Shown one piece after another: positions 1 to 8,216 of a stretch of DNA of 64,000 bases. Source of the stretch: an uncultured Rhodobiaceae bacterium (lineage in GTDB: Bacteria > Pseudomonadota > Alphaproteobacteria > RS24); contig CALCUM010000002.1 in the NCBI GenBank assembly GCA_937907245.1, positions 682,001 through 746,000 on the forward strand, read 5' to 3'. Each line of letters opens with the position of its first letter. Within the stretch, counting starts at the first letter, position 1. A program made the translations under genes and the position numbers. The notes under the pieces are model-generated. The model saw only the letters and a program-made list of their open reading frames with translations, was not told the origin of the DNA and made no database searches.

Positions 1-344
1 CACTTTGTTTTGTTCGACGCGTGTTTTACCCCGCCCTGCCGTCCGATGCGGGCCACGCCTTATGGCAACGCGACTTCAGCGGCGCAGCGGGTCTTTTTTC
101 ATTTGAACTAGAGCCCTGCAGCGAAACCCAATTGGCCGCTATGTTGGACAATCTCAAGCTGTTTGGCATGGGCTATAGCTGGGGCGGATTTGAAAGCCTT
201 ATCGTGCCGTGCGAAACGCCGCGCACCGCCGTGCCGTTTGAAACCGACGGGCAAATGTTAAGGATATCTGTCGGCCTCGAGCATGTTGACGATTTAAAGG
301 CCGACCTAATGGCTGGCTTTGAACGGGCCGGCTATTCGGCTTAA
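1..344 (+). CDS. metC: Cystathionine beta-lyase, C-terminal end (partial)
   Basis: This is the C-terminal part of a Cys/Met-metabolism PLP enzyme. The frame is open from the left edge, so the start lies outside the window. The visible ~114 residues include a YPALPSD-GHALW segment, a GYSWGGFESL segment and an LRISVGLEH-DDL end, all typical of the MetC / cystathionine beta-lyase family. The family cleaves cystathionine to homocysteine, pyruvate and ammonia in the cytoplasm, in methionine synthesis. The catalytic lysine region is not in the window, so activity cannot be judged. The gene converges on the Sel1 gene, with a 4-bp overlap of the two stop regions. Other gamma-family enzymes such as cystathionine gamma-synthase are less likely by the wording of the C-terminus. 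Confidence 0.85.
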   Translation, partial: LCFVRRVFYPALPSDAGHALWQRDFSGAAGLFSFELEPCSETQLAAMLDNLKLFGMGYSWGGFESLIVPCETPRTAVPFETDGQMLRISVGLEHVDDLKADLMAGFERAGYSA

Positions 345-934
345 AACGTATCCGGAATAAAATTATCGGCGCGTTTTTCCCCTTCGGCGATTTGCTCGGC
401 TGTCATATTGGCCGAGATTTCTTCAATCGCTTTGGTCGCGAAAGGCGCAAAGCCTTGGTCTCGCGACAGCACATAATATTTATAGGCTTCGACTTTGTCT
501 TGCCCTAGTCCCTCGCCTGTCTCCAGCATGGAGGCGACGTTAAACATCGCCGCAGGCATACCCATACGCGCGGCCCGTAAATACAACTCTCCTGCCTTAT
601 TACGGTCTTCGCGAACGCCCGTGCCATAATCATACATCGATGCGAGGTCGGTAAGGGCGCGCGCATCATTGCCCTTAGAGGCTTGCTCTAAATATTTCAG
701 CGCCAACTTAATATCGCGGTCTACAATTTTGGCGTCGAAATATTCTTCACTCAGACGATACGCCGAGCCCGCATCGCCAGCTGCGGCGGCTTTTTTCCAA
801 TATTCAATCGCTTCTTGGTAAAGCCCGCGTTGATATATATCTAATCCCTCGCGTTCGCTAAGCGCTTGCGCGAAACCAACCAGGCTCATGGACAGAGCGA
901 GGATGGCTAACTTAATTTTGCCTATCGTTTTCAT
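341..934 (-). CDS. Secreted Sel1-repeat protein
   Basis: A 197-residue protein with an N-terminal signal peptide (basic start, hydrophobic residues 8-22, cleavage likely near AQA-L). The mature part consists of Sel1-like alpha-helical repeats, recognisable by A-x-x-G-x-x-x-A-x-x-x-L-x-x-x-Y-x-x-G units between about residues 45 and 165. Such repeats are protein-protein interaction scaffolds, usually periplasmic when exported. No catalytic motif is visible. It is a single gene, divergent from the amidotransferase-like gene at 1047 with about 110 bp of AT-rich DNA between them. The specific partner cannot be inferred. A second exported Sel1-like protein lies at 21800. Confidence 0.75.
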   Translation of the reverse strand: MKTIGKIKLAILALSMSLVGFAQALSEREGLDIYQRGLYQEAIEYWKKAAAAGDAGSAYRLSEEYFDAKIVDRDIKLALKYLEQASKGNDARALTDLASMYDYGTGVREDRNKAGELYLRAARMGMPAAMFNVASMLETGEGLGQDKVEAYKYYVLSRDQGFAPFATKAIEEISANMTAEQIAEGEKRADNFIPDTF

Positions 935-1046
935 ATTGCAATCTTGCTCGCTAATTATGACTAAAATTTGACGTATCCTATGCTACAAGTCTTATCGGTA
1001 TATCTGCGTTAAGTAAACTCAGCTTAAGTTTCAAAAGGACACGCGC

Positions 1047-1778
1047 GTGCTGCTCGGAATTATTTGTAACGAAAAAAACCAAGACCTAGACACGCTGCAA
1101 GCGGTCAACCATCTGTATTTGCGTGCCGTAGCGGAGCATATGGATGTACAGCCCTTGCTGATACCTGCCGCCATGCCAGGACAAAAATTTAATGCCGATC
1201 GACTGCTCGATACATTGGACGGGGTTTTGATAACTGGCAATCGTTCCAATATCCACCCATCGCATTATGGCGCCACGGCCACGCCGTCGCATGAACCTTT
1301 CGACAGAAACCGAGATGCCGCTGCCTTCTCCCTCATTCAAGGCGCCCTGCAACGCGACCTCCCCATGCTCACGGTGTGCCGAGGCATGCAGGAGCTGAAC
1401 ATTGTTTGCGGCGGCTCGCTGTCTACCGATATTCAAACGCAAACCGGCAAGCTCGACCATCGCACGCCAAATGCCGACACTTTGAAGGCACGCTATGTCG
1501 CCCGTCATTCTGCCCAGTTTTTAGAAAACGGGTATTTTCATAATTTGCTAGGGGTTCAACAGGCGCAAACCAACTCTCTGCATTGGCAAGCCATCGACAA
1601 ATTAGGCAATGATTTAATCGTCGAAGCCCAAGCCGAAGATGGCACCATCGAAGCGGTTCGCCATAGCCAAGTCAGCTATTGCATCGGCGTGCAATGGCAC
1701 CCTGAATATCAAACTGGCGAGAATATTATCTCGGCAAAACTTTTTGGCGATTTGGGTCGCGCCATGCAGGAACGCTAA
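1047..1778 (+). CDS. Gamma-glutamyl-gamma-aminobutyrate hydrolase-like class I amidotransferase (peptidase C26)
   Basis: A 243-residue class I glutamine-amidotransferase-fold hydrolase of the PuuD / peptidase C26 family. The nucleophile is Cys111 in TVCRGMQELN, and the catalytic pair is His218/Glu220 in GVQWHPEYQ. The GVLITGNRSNIHPSHY segment matches the family's substrate loop. Family members split gamma-glutamyl amides, for example gamma-glutamyl-GABA in putrescine degradation. No other polyamine gene is nearby, so the substrate is open. The start is GTG with a good Shine-Dalgarno (AAAAGGAC about 8 nt upstream). The next gene begins with ATG directly after the stop codon, so the two are almost certainly co-translated. 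Confidence 0.82.
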   Translation: MLLGIICNEKNQDLDTLQAVNHLYLRAVAEHMDVQPLLIPAAMPGQKFNADRLLDTLDGVLITGNRSNIHPSHYGATATPSHEPFDRNRDAAAFSLIQGALQRDLPMLTVCRGMQELNIVCGGSLSTDIQTQTGKLDHRTPNADTLKARYVARHSAQFLENGYFHNLLGVQQAQTNSLHWQAIDKLGNDLIVEAQAEDGTIEAVRHSQVSYCIGVQWHPEYQTGENIISAKLFGDLGRAMQER

Positions 1779-2873
1779 ATGGAAGCGCCATCTCAAGACT
1801 TGGTTATTGCTGCGGGCCCCTCGGCTTTGAAACATATTCGTGAAAACGGATTAAGCCCAAACGATATCAGCACAATTTTTGGCGCCTCAGGAGCCGCCAA
1901 ATGGTTGGCCATTGCTGGGCTTGACCATGCGGTTTTTTCCGAGTTTATGCCCAAACGCACCGACCCAAAGCCGGTCGATTTATTCGGCACCTCGGTCGGG
2001 GCGTTTAAACTCTCGGCCAGTGCGCGCAAAGACCCTGGCGCCGCGCTTTTGGCCACAGCAAAAGCCTATGTCGAGCAAAGCTATAAGAGCGCCACTAGTT
2101 TGGCCGCCATCGATGAACAGACAAGTATTGTGTTGGACAAGGTTTTTGCCCCACATACCCAAGGCTCCATTGACGAGATTTTGAGCAATGAGCGCTATCG
2201 ATTGCACATTGGTACCGTGCGCTGCCACGGCGGTTTAAACAGCACAAATCGGGCGCGCCAAGGCCTAGCGTTGGCGCGCGCTGGGCTTTTGGCTATCGCT
2301 ACCCAACGCCATTTACGTGGGCTGGCCGAGCGCGCCGTGTTCTCGGACCCGCGAAGCCAACTCACTTTCACCGCGCGCGACGGCTATGACGTGCGTCATG
2401 ACACTTTAACCCCCGAGAACTTCATGTTGGCTTTGCGCGCCTCTGGTTCCATTCCCATTTACATGTCATCCGTGCGCTTGCCCCAAGACCCCGAGCATAT
2501 TTATCATGATGGCGGCATGCTGGATTACCACCCCGTGCCCAGCACGTTTTGGCCGGCCACAGAGGGCCTGATTTTATATCCGCATTTCTACGATCATTTT
2601 AAAATGCGTTGGTTTGATAAATTTTACCCTTGGCGTAAAGCGCCGCAATCCCAGCTCGACAAAGTGGTGATGATTGCCCCATCGCGAGCCTGGGTAAAAG
2701 CTCTGCCGGACGGAAAAATACCGTCGCGGCAAGATTTCCCGAAATATCAAAAAAATGAGCTCGAGCGGTTCGACAAATGGAACGAAGTCGTAGCCCGCAG
2801 CCATAACCTCGGGGCGCAATTTATCGAAGCGTGCCGCAGCGGTAAAATTGCCGAATACATCGTGCCGATTTAG
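1779..2873 (+). CDS. Patatin-like phospholipase family protein
   Basis: A 364-residue patatin-fold hydrolase. It shows the glycine-rich oxyanion segment GASGAAKW (residues 35-42), the nucleophile elbow GTSVG with Ser72, and the dyad aspartate in D-G-G at residues 244-246. These are the three diagnostic elements of patatin-like lipid acyl hydrolases. There is no signal peptide, so it probably acts in the cytoplasm or at the inner membrane on phospholipids or lysophospholipids. It starts at the base after the stop of the C26 hydrolase and so forms a two-gene operon with it. Its 3' end overlaps the convergent ilvD gene by 4 bp. The physiological substrate is unknown. Confidence 0.78.
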   Translation: MEAPSQDLVIAAGPSALKHIRENGLSPNDISTIFGASGAAKWLAIAGLDHAVFSEFMPKRTDPKPVDLFGTSVGAFKLSASARKDPGAALLATAKAYVEQSYKSATSLAAIDEQTSIVLDKVFAPHTQGSIDEILSNERYRLHIGTVRCHGGLNSTNRARQGLALARAGLLAIATQRHLRGLAERAVFSDPRSQLTFTARDGYDVRHDTLTPENFMLALRASGSIPIYMSSVRLPQDPEHIYHDGGMLDYHPVPSTFWPATEGLILYPHFYDHFKMRWFDKFYPWRKAPQSQLDKVVMIAPSRAWVKALPDGKIPSRQDFPKYQKNELERFDKWNEVVARSHNLGAQFIEACRSGKIAEYIVPI

Positions 2874-4732
2874 CTTTTATCGACGCTATACTCTTGGTCT
2901 AAATCGCGCACGGCGCCTCTGTCTGCACTGGTAGCAAAAGCGGCATAGGCTTTTAAGGCCGTGGTGACTTTGCGCTCGCGTTTTTCGCTTGGGCGCCAGC
3001 CCTTGGCATCCATGGCTTTGCGGCGCTCGGCCAACTCAGCATCTGGAACCGCCAAATGGATGGAGCGATTGGGAATGGAAATTTCGATTTTATCGCCATC
3101 TTCCACCAAACCAATAAGCCCTCCGCTGGCCGCCTCTGGCGAAACATGGCCGATAGACAGACCCGATGTGCCGCCCGAGAAGCGACCATCGGTGACCAAC
3201 GCGCAAACTTTGTCGAGGCGTTTGGACTTCAAATAGCTAGTGGGATACAGCATTTCTTGCATGCCCGGCCCGCCTTTGGGCCCCTCGTAGCGAATAATAA
3301 CCACATCGCCAGCGTTCACTTGCCCGTTGGCCATAATTGCGGCCACGGCACTATCTTGGCTTTCAAACACGCGCGCCGTGCCAGTGAATTCCATGGTCTC
3401 TTCGGCCACGGCGGCGGTTTTTACGATGCAGCCTTTTTCCGCCAAATTGCCATAGAGAACCGCCAAGCCGCCATCCTTGCTGAACGCATGTTCGGTCGAG
3501 CGAATGATACCGTTCTCGCGGTCATTATCAAAACTATCGAAACGACGGCTTTGACTGAAAGCCACTTGCGTCGGAACCCCGCCCGGGGCCGCGCGGTAAA
3601 ACTCGCTTACCTCGTCTGACACATCGAGCGCGATATCATATTTGGCAATCGCCTCGCCCATAGTTTTACTATGCACGGTTGGCACATCGTTGTGCAGCAA
3701 GCCGCCACGAGACAGCGAGCCCAAAATCGACATCATACCGCCGGCGCGATGCACATCTTCCATATGCACATTCTGCACGGCTGGCGCCACTTTGCTGAGC
3801 ACGGGCACTTTGCGCGACAGCCGATCGATATCGGCCATGGTAAAATCAACTTCTGCTTCATGCGCTGCGGCCAATAAATGCAACACCGTATTGGTGGAGC
3901 CGCCCATGGCAATATCCAACATGATGGCGTTTTCAAACCCTTTGAAACTGGCCATCGCGCGCGGCAAGGCGGTTTCATCGTCGTCTTCGTAATAGCGTTT
4001 GCATAGCTCTACCGCCGTGCGACCGGCTTCTTTGAACAAAGCTTCGCGGTCGGCGTGGGTGGCCAGCACCGAGCCATTGCCCGGCAACGACAGACCAATG
4101 GCCTCGGTCAGGCAATTCATCGAATTGGCGGTAAACATGCCAGAGCAAGAGCCACACGTTGGGCAGGCCGAGCGCTCGATGGCATCGACTTGCTCGTCGG
4201 ACATGGTTTCATCGGCAGCGGCAACCATGGCATCGACCAAATCAATGGCGCGCTCTTCTTCATCTTCCCATTTCACTTTACCCGCTTCCATCGGCCCGCC
4301 AGAGACGAAGACCGCCGGAATATTGAGGCGCAAAGCCGCCATTAACATGCCGGGGGTAATTTTATCGCAATTGGAAATACATACCAAAGCATCGGCGCAA
4401 TGGGCATTGGCCATATATTCTACGCTATCGGCAATAATCTCGCGCGATGGCAACGAATACAACATGCCGTCATGGCCCATGGCGATACCATCATCGACCG
4501 CAATGGTGTTGAACTCTTTGGCAACGCCGCCAGCGGCTTCAATCTCGCGCGCGACCAATTGGCCTAAATCTTTCAGATGCACATGGCCCGGCACGAATTG
4601 CGTAAAGCTATTGGATACGGCGATAATCGGCTTGCCAAAATCGCTGTCGCCCATGCCTGTCGCCCGCCAAAGGCCACGCGCACCCGCCATGTTGCGTCCA
4701 TGTGTCGATGTTTTAGATCTCAATACTGGCAT
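2870..4732 (-). CDS. ilvD: Dihydroxy-acid dehydratase
   Basis: A 620-residue IlvD/Edd-family enzyme that dehydrates 2,3-dihydroxy-3-methylbutanoate (and the methylvalerate analogue) to the 2-keto acid, the third common step of valine and isoleucine synthesis. Cys122 (in [12 protein letters not shown]) and Cys190/193/196 (in [17 protein letters not shown]) are the Fe-S and active-site cysteines. Length and order match E. coli-type IlvD, so it is favoured over phosphogluconate dehydratase. The start [19 protein letters not shown] is the usual IlvD N-terminus. It is monocistronic here, with no other branched-chain biosynthetic gene in the window. Confidence 0.96.
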   Translation of the reverse strand: MPVLRSKTSTHGRNMAGARGLWRATGMGDSDFGKPIIAVSNSFTQFVPGHVHLKDLGQLVAREIEAAGGVAKEFNTIAVDDGIAMGHDGMLYSLPSREIIADSVEYMANAHCADALVCISNCDKITPGMLMAALRLNIPAVFVSGGPMEAGKVKWEDEEERAIDLVDAMVAAADETMSDEQVDAIERSACPTCGSCSGMFTANSMNCLTEAIGLSLPGNGSVLATHADREALFKEAGRTAVELCKRYYEDDDETALPRAMASFKGFENAIMLDIAMGGSTNTVLHLLAAAHEAEVDFTMADIDRLSRKVPVLSKVAPAVQNVHMEDVHRAGGMMSILGSLSRGGLLHNDVPTVHSKTMGEAIAKYDIALDVSDEVSEFYRAAPGGVPTQVAFSQSRRFDSFDNDRENGIIRSTEHAFSKDGGLAVLYGNLAEKGCIVKTAAVAEETMEFTGTARVFESQDSAVAAIMANGQVNAGDVVIIRYEGPKGGPGMQEMLYPTSYLKSKRLDKVCALVTDGRFSGGTSGLSIGHVSPEAASGGLIGLVEDGDKIEISIPNRSIHLAVPDAELAERRKAMDAKGWRPSEKRERKVTTALKAYAAFATSADRGAVRDLDQEYSVDKS

Positions 4733-4816
4733 TGTTTCATCCGCTCTTTATCAAATTTTTAGCCGAAGCCTCTTGTCTGTTTGTCTTACCTAGTTTGGGG
4801 CGCAGCGTAAACCTAT

Positions 4817-5533
4817 TTAGCTGGCATTGAGTTGGCGCCGCTTGTCTTCCCAGTCTGGCAGATATCGATCCATCAACCCATAAAAGCGCGCATTATGGCC
4901 ACGCTCGAATAAATGCACCAATTCATGCACCAGCACATATTCCAGCATCGCCACAGGCTTGCGCGCTAGCTCTGAGTTTAATTTGATGGTGCGGCGGCTG
5001 ACATGACAGCTGCCCCAGCGGGAGGTCATTTTCTGCGCGCCCAAGCCTTGCGGCGTCAGGCCTTGCTCATCGAGGCGCATGGTTTTCGACCATTCTTGCA
5101 ATCGCGCCTCGGCTTCCTGCACCAAAATGTCGCGATAGGCGGCTTCCATCAGCTTGGCTTTTTTCTCATCCACCGCGTCTTGGCGCACGGCCATATGCCA
5201 TTGGCCATCGGCAAAATGAACCCCCTGCCCACGCGTTACATGGCGTAGCCGCAACGGATAGGCCTCGCCCCAAAGCGCGAATGGCGCGCCCTCTTCATAA
5301 ACCACGGGCGCTGGCGCAGGTCGCTTGGATAATTTGGCTTGTTGCTTGGTAATCCAATCGGCTTTGCTGCGCACGAACTCGGCGATGCGCGCTTCGGACA
5401 TACGCATGGGCGCGGAAATCATAATCGCGCCTTCGGGGTGTTCTGGTTGGCGCACCAGACGCAGGTTTAAATTCTTAATCCGCTTATAGCGAATGAACAC
5501 GGGTCGTCCGTCGATGATGAGTTCCGATTGCAT
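4817..5533 (-). CDS. YgjP-like zinc metallopeptidase (DUF45/SprT-like)
   Basis: A 238-residue protein of the YgjP / M48-like DUF45 family. The zinc motif is HELVH at residues 203-207 with a further His213 (HELVHLFERGHNARF). It is preceded by the family-typical SRWGSC segment (171-176) and followed by a YLPDW motif near the C-terminus. There is no signal peptide, so it is cytoplasmic. These proteins are predicted metal-dependent hydrolases often associated with restriction or stress loci, but the substrate is unknown. It is divergent from the small membrane protein gene at 5657. Confidence 0.8.
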   Translation of the reverse strand: MQSELIIDGRPVFIRYKRIKNLNLRLVRQPEHPEGAIMISAPMRMSEARIAEFVRSKADWITKQQAKLSKRPAPAPVVYEEGAPFALWGEAYPLRLRHVTRGQGVHFADGQWHMAVRQDAVDEKKAKLMEAAYRDILVQEAEARLQEWSKTMRLDEQGLTPQGLGAQKMTSRWGSCHVSRRTIKLNSELARKPVAMLEYVLVHELVHLFERGHNARFYGLMDRYLPDWEDKRRQLNAS

Positions 5534-5556
5534 ATTCCAGACATATCGGATTCCCT

Positions 5557-5589
5557 ATGGTTTGGCGATGGTTTGGCGATGGTTTGGGC
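5557..5589. repeat. 11-bp tandem repeat, three copies
   Basis: Three adjacent copies of ATGGTTTGGCG, the third with one change at the end, lie in the intergenic space between the divergent YgjP-like gene and the small membrane protein. They fall between the presumed promoters, about 24 bp upstream of the YgjP start codon. No coding role is apparent. Confidence 0.85.
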
Positions 5590-5656
5590 AAATGGGCTGG
5601 TATCTGGCGCCAAATCAGCTAAGCTGATTATAAAGCAATCAGACTGGAGACATATA

Positions 5657-6076
5657 ATGGAACTACCGGCAACCCTTGGCGAGGCAATTACGCTGCAACC
5701 CGCATGGCTTTTGAGCTACCTCTATATTCTGGTCGCCGCCAATTTAGGCGCTATTTTCTTTGTCGTACAACGCACGCCCGATGGATGGCGCCCCCGCTAT
5801 GAAGCCATTGCCATTGTGGTGGCTTTTTTGCTGGCCGGTGAATTTATGAATTATCTCTATAGCCAATATGGCTATGTTCGCCTGCTAGGCTTGGCGCATT
5901 TGGTTTTCTGGACGCCGGTATATATTTGGGTATTTACCCGCCGCAAGAAATTCACCAACTCGCCAATTTTCTCAAAATTCGTGCTGTTCTATTTGGTAAT
6001 GGCGGGCATCTCGCTAACCATCGACACGATTGATGTGGCGCGCTACTTGCTGGGCGAAACGGGGTCGATGCTTTAG
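5657..6076 (+). CDS. Hypothetical inner membrane protein
   Basis: A 139-residue hydrophobic protein with about four predicted membrane segments: residues ~18-38, 48-66, 75-95 and 108-126. I do not recognise a family. The start chosen is the ATG at 5657 because it has a Shine-Dalgarno-like CTGGAGA about 8 nt upstream. The open frame extends upstream to 5528 through repeat DNA, which looks non-coding. It is a single gene between the YgjP-like gene and the RTX cassette. No charged or catalytic motif is visible, so no function is proposed. Confidence 0.6.
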   Translation: MELPATLGEAITLQPAWLLSYLYILVAANLGAIFFVVQRTPDGWRPRYEAIAIVVAFLLAGEFMNYLYSQYGYVRLLGLAHLVFWTPVYIWVFTRRKKFTNSPIFSKFVLFYLVMAGISLTIDTIDVARYLLGETGSML

Positions 6077-6163
6077 CCTCTCATCGCTGCACAATTTGCT
6101 GAATTCCTGTCGCCTGCGCCATGCGTTTCCCGTCCTGCTCAAAGGAAACCTCGCAATGCAGTC

Positions 6164-6210
6164 GCAACAAAAAAGCCCCGCCATTTCTGACGGGGCTTTC
6201 TTACAATATA
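6164..6210. repeat. Copy 1 of a direct repeat containing a terminator, flanking the RTX gene
   Basis: The segment begins GCAACAAAAAA, contains the GCCCCG...CGGGGC hairpin, and ends ACAATATA. A near-identical segment in the same orientation lies at 7604-7655, on the other side of the RTX gene. Similarity covers the hairpin and both flanks, more than two independent terminators would be expected to share. Confidence 0.75.
6172..6199 (-). terminator. Rho-independent terminator after the RTX gene
   Basis: The stem is AAAGCCCCG / CGGGGCTTT with a 10-nt loop. Read on the minus strand it is followed by TTTTTTG. It lies about 50 bp beyond the stop codon of the RTX lipoprotein gene (6250), so it probably ends that transcript. 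It may also stop weak plus-strand readthrough from the gene ending at 6076. Confidence 0.85.
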
Positions 6211-6249
6211 TTCTAATCGTCGATGTTTCGTTTTTCGATGAGAGACGGC

Positions 6250-7461
6250 TTAAATGATATCGAAATGGCTTAATGTCAACGCGTCGGTGTAATCCGCTAG
6301 TACCATCAACTCAACGTCATCGCCACCGCCGAGAGCTCCGTCAGCGCCGAGCCAGTAGATCACCGTGTCATTTACTGCCAAATCATTTGAGGTAGAGCCG
6401 AATTGGTGTTTGGTGTTATTCGTCCAATCTATATTGAGATTGGTTTTAATATTCGCTAGTGACCCGTCATCACCACCCGAGCCATTGGCGCGAATCTGGT
6501 TTGCCCCAGCCTCAAAATCAGCGACCAAATCTAAATCCGTCGAGAGCTTATTTAAATTCAAAACGAATATGTCATCACCCGCACCGCCACTTAGAGTGTC
6601 ATTGCCTGCGCCACCAGTTAGAGTGTCATTGCCCCCATCGCCAGTTAGAGTGTCATTGCCTGCACCGCCACTTAGAGTGTCATTGCCCCCATCGCCATCA
6701 ATCACATCGCTGCCCGCGTCGCCAACTAGTGTGTCATTGCCCGCACCGCCGCCAAGAAAGTCATCGCCATCTCCGCCAATTATAGTATCATTGCCCAAAC
6801 CACCTATTAGAGTGTCATCGCCAGCGCCGCCTATCAGAGTGTTATCTTTTTCATCACCCGATAGAACGTCATCGTAACGAGAGCCGATGAGATTTTCGAT
6901 ACTTATGAGCGTATCTTTGCCCCCATCCCCATCACCCTGCGGACCTTTGTTTGTTAGGTAAATGGACACGCGCCCTGACGCGCCTGCATAACTTGCCGTG
7001 TCACTGCCATCTCCGCCATCTAGCGTATCATTACCCAAACCACCTATCAGCGTGTCATTGCCTGCACGACCTGTCAGCGTGTCATCGCCTGCACCACCTG
7101 TCAGCGTGCTATCACCATCAACGCCATCTGAAGTATCAACGCCCGATGAGCCAGTTTTAACAATAGTAGAGGGTGCAGGAGTAGAGGGTGCAGCAGTAGA
7201 GGGTGTAGGAGTAGAGGGCGTAGGAGTAGAGGGTGCAGCAGTAAAGGGCGCAGCAGTAGAGGGTGCAGCCGCCATGTCGTCTTTTTTACTACCGCCGCCA
7301 CAGGCTACTAACAAGCCAGCAATTAGCGGGCTTAGGGCTTGCGCCTCTTTGCGAAACTTAGAGAGCGGCTGCTTTTGCCCGAAAGATGCCGCCGTAAAAG
7401 AAGACGAAGTTTTTAGAAAACGAGTCAATGACGTACGCGACCGAAAAAGACGGTTCATCAT
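6250..7461 (-). CDS. RTX calcium-binding repeat lipoprotein
   Basis: A 403-residue protein. The N-terminus is long and basic, then hydrophobic, ending in a lipobox-like LLVAC with Cys54, followed by GGGSKKDD. Residues ~65-105 are a Pro-Ser/Thr-Ala linker encoded by short DNA repeats. Residues ~115-310 carry about a dozen RTX nonapeptides (GGAGNDTL / GGxGxD type), which bind calcium in a beta-roll. The C-terminus ([19 protein letters not shown] onward) resembles the end of serralysin/RTX proteins secreted by type I systems. There is no catalytic domain. It is probably a surface or secreted structural/adhesive protein. A lipobox combined with a type I secretion-like tail is contradictory, so localisation is uncertain. 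No secretion genes are nearby. Confidence 0.8.
   Translation of the reverse strand: MMNRLFRSRTSLTRFLKTSSSFTAASFGQKQPLSKFRKEAQALSPLIAGLLVACGGGSKKDDMAAAPSTAAPFTAAPSTPTPSTPTPSTAAPSTPAPSTIVKTGSSGVDTSDGVDGDSTLTGGAGDDTLTGRAGNDTLIGGLGNDTLDGGDGSDTASYAGASGRVSIYLTNKGPQGDGDGGKDTLISIENLIGSRYDDVLSGDEKDNTLIGGAGDDTLIGGLGNDTIIGGDGDDFLGGGAGNDTLVGDAGSDVIDGDGGNDTLSGGAGNDTLTGDGGNDTLTGGAGNDTLSGGAGDDIFVLNLNKLSTDLDLVADFEAGANQIRANGSGGDDGSLANIKTNLNIDWTNNTKHQFGSTSNDLAVNDTVIYWLGADGALGGGDDVELMVLADYTDALTLSHFDII
7168..7272. repeat. 15-bp-type tandem repeat encoding the Pro/Thr/Ser/Ala linker
   Basis: On the plus strand, units of GTAGAGGGTGCAGCA and close variants repeat about seven times in frame. They encode the APST-P/A linker of the RTX protein. 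The unit length is a multiple of three, so copy-number changes would lengthen or shorten the linker without a frameshift. Confidence 0.8.
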
Positions 7462-7472
7462 GGGTTTGTTCC

Positions 7473-7562
7473 ATTGTTATTTTTGTTGAGATTGTTATTT
7501 TTGTTGAGATTGTTATTTTTGTTGAGATTGTTATTTTTGTTGCAATTGTTATTTTTGTTGAA
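7473..7562. repeat. 18-bp tandem repeat upstream of the RTX gene, five copies
   Basis: Five adjacent copies of ATTGTTATTTTTGTTGAG lie at 7473, 7491, 7509, 7527 and 7545. The first three are identical and the last two each differ at the final bases. The array ends 12 bp before the RTX start codon (7461), so it occupies the leader or promoter region of that gene. The distal part of a frame overlapping it encodes only an Asn/Lys-rich repeat and is not considered a gene. Confidence 0.9.
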
Positions 7563-7603
7563 GTTATTATTCGTTAGATAACTAGCTATCGCCGAGCAAA
7601 GAA

Positions 7604-7655
7604 GCAACAAAAAAAAGCCCCGCCATCTCTGGCGGGGCGATATATTCACAATATA
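7604..7655. repeat. Copy 2 of the terminator-containing direct repeat
   Basis: The segment begins GCAACAAAAAAAA, contains the GCCCCGCC...GGCGGGGC hairpin and ends CACAATATA, matching 6164-6210 in the same orientation about 1.44 kb away. The two copies bracket the RTX gene and its 18-bp repeat array. Confidence 0.75.
7617..7638 (-). terminator. Rho-independent terminator after tRNA-Arg
   Basis: A perfect 8-bp stem GCCCCGCC / GGCGGGGC with the loop ATCTCT. On the minus strand it is followed by eight Ts. It lies about 58 bp downstream of tRNA-Arg on the same strand. Confidence 0.88.
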
Positions 7656-7695
7656 ATTTACTAAAAATCAAAAGTGGCTGAAAAGTATACAAAAA

Positions 7696-7772
7696 TGGTG
7701 ACCCCGGCAGGACTTGAACCTGCAACCTCAAGATTAGAAGTCTCGCGCTCTATCCAGTTGAGCTACGGGGCC
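7696..7772 (-). tRNA. tRNA-Arg (anticodon TCT)
   Basis: A complete cloverleaf on the minus strand, 77 nt including an encoded CCA end. The acceptor GGCCCCG pairs with CGGGGTC (one G-T pair). The anticodon stem is CGAGA/TCTTG and the anticodon loop CTTCTAA contains TCT, which reads AGA/AGG arginine codons. The T-loop TTCAAGT is standard. It is followed by the terminator at 7617-7638 and preceded by the NDUFS4-like gene. Confidence 0.97.
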
Positions 7773-7807
7773 TGATATTGCGATCTGTCACGCCAAACAA
7801 TTGGCGA

Positions 7808-8107
7808 TTATATCTTCTCTACCCGATCGTGGCGGAAATTGTCGGAATAGGATTTGGCTCTGCGCTGGCGCGGATGCGGTTGGTCGACGCGGGCTGCGAT
7901 GTCTTTCGACGCGGCATAGCCTTGAGCCTCTTCTAACGTGGCAAACTTTAGCTTTACCTGATTGGCCGTGCCATCAATCGAGTTCCAGCCCGTCAACGCA
8001 TCTTTGCTGCGCGCGCCATCTGGCGCAAATTCCAACACCCATTCTTTGGTGTTGGCCATGCCCGACGACATAGCCGATTTTGCAGGTTGATAAATTCGCG
8101 CACTCAT
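7808..8107 (-). CDS. NADH:ubiquinone oxidoreductase NDUFS4-like accessory subunit
   Basis: A 99-residue protein of the 'ETC complex I subunit conserved region' family, the bacterial form of the mitochondrial 18-kDa NDUFS4 subunit. It begins MSARIYQPAKSAMSSG and has the family-typical K-W-VLEF and TGWNS segments. The central part (residues ~50-80) gives LKFATLEEAQGYAA. The C-terminus is basic (PRQRRAKSYSDNFRHDR). It is expected to sit on the peripheral arm of respiratory complex I. It stands away from any nuo operon in this window, as is common for this accessory gene in alphaproteobacteria. It is upstream of tRNA-Arg on the same strand. Confidence 0.88.
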   Translation of the reverse strand: MSARIYQPAKSAMSSGMANTKEWVLEFAPDGARSKDALTGWNSIDGTANQVKLKFATLEEAQGYAASKDIAARVDQPHPRQRRAKSYSDNFRHDRVEKI

Positions 8108-8216
8108 ATGGCTCTCCTTGGCACAAGGCTTCGTTTCAACGACGCCTCGTATAATTTAGGCTCTCTGTATCGCTAAATTTGCCAAGCTTTTCAAGCAAGC
8201 ATTGCGATACTGCGTG

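Noticed and set aside
3056-4793. Long plus-strand ORFs opposite ilvD (3056-3619 and 3999-4793)
   Set aside because: They are antisense frames of the strongly conserved ilvD gene, and their products show no recognisable motif.
4733-4816. Riboswitch or leader peptide before ilvD
   Set aside because: The 84-bp upstream region shows no attenuator hairpin and no run of branched-chain codons.
6365-7489. Plus-strand ORFs with Pro- and His/Cys-rich repeats opposite the RTX gene
   Set aside because: Their repeats are the mirror of the RTX-encoding DNA repeats, and they have no ribosome sites.
7473-7562. Repeat array as a possible CRISPR
   Set aside because: The units are directly adjacent without spacers, and no cas gene is present. 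The same applies to the arrays at 18637 and 48372.
7458-7649. Minus-strand ORF of 63 residues with a signal-peptide-like start and Asn/Lys repeats
   Set aside because: It is built from the tRNA-Arg terminator hairpin followed by the 18-bp repeat array. Its start lies inside the terminator and no ribosome site is visible.
7696-7772. tRNA-Arg as the attachment site of an integrative element
   Set aside because: No integrase gene and no duplicate of the tRNA 3' end was seen. Only the terminator segment is repeated.
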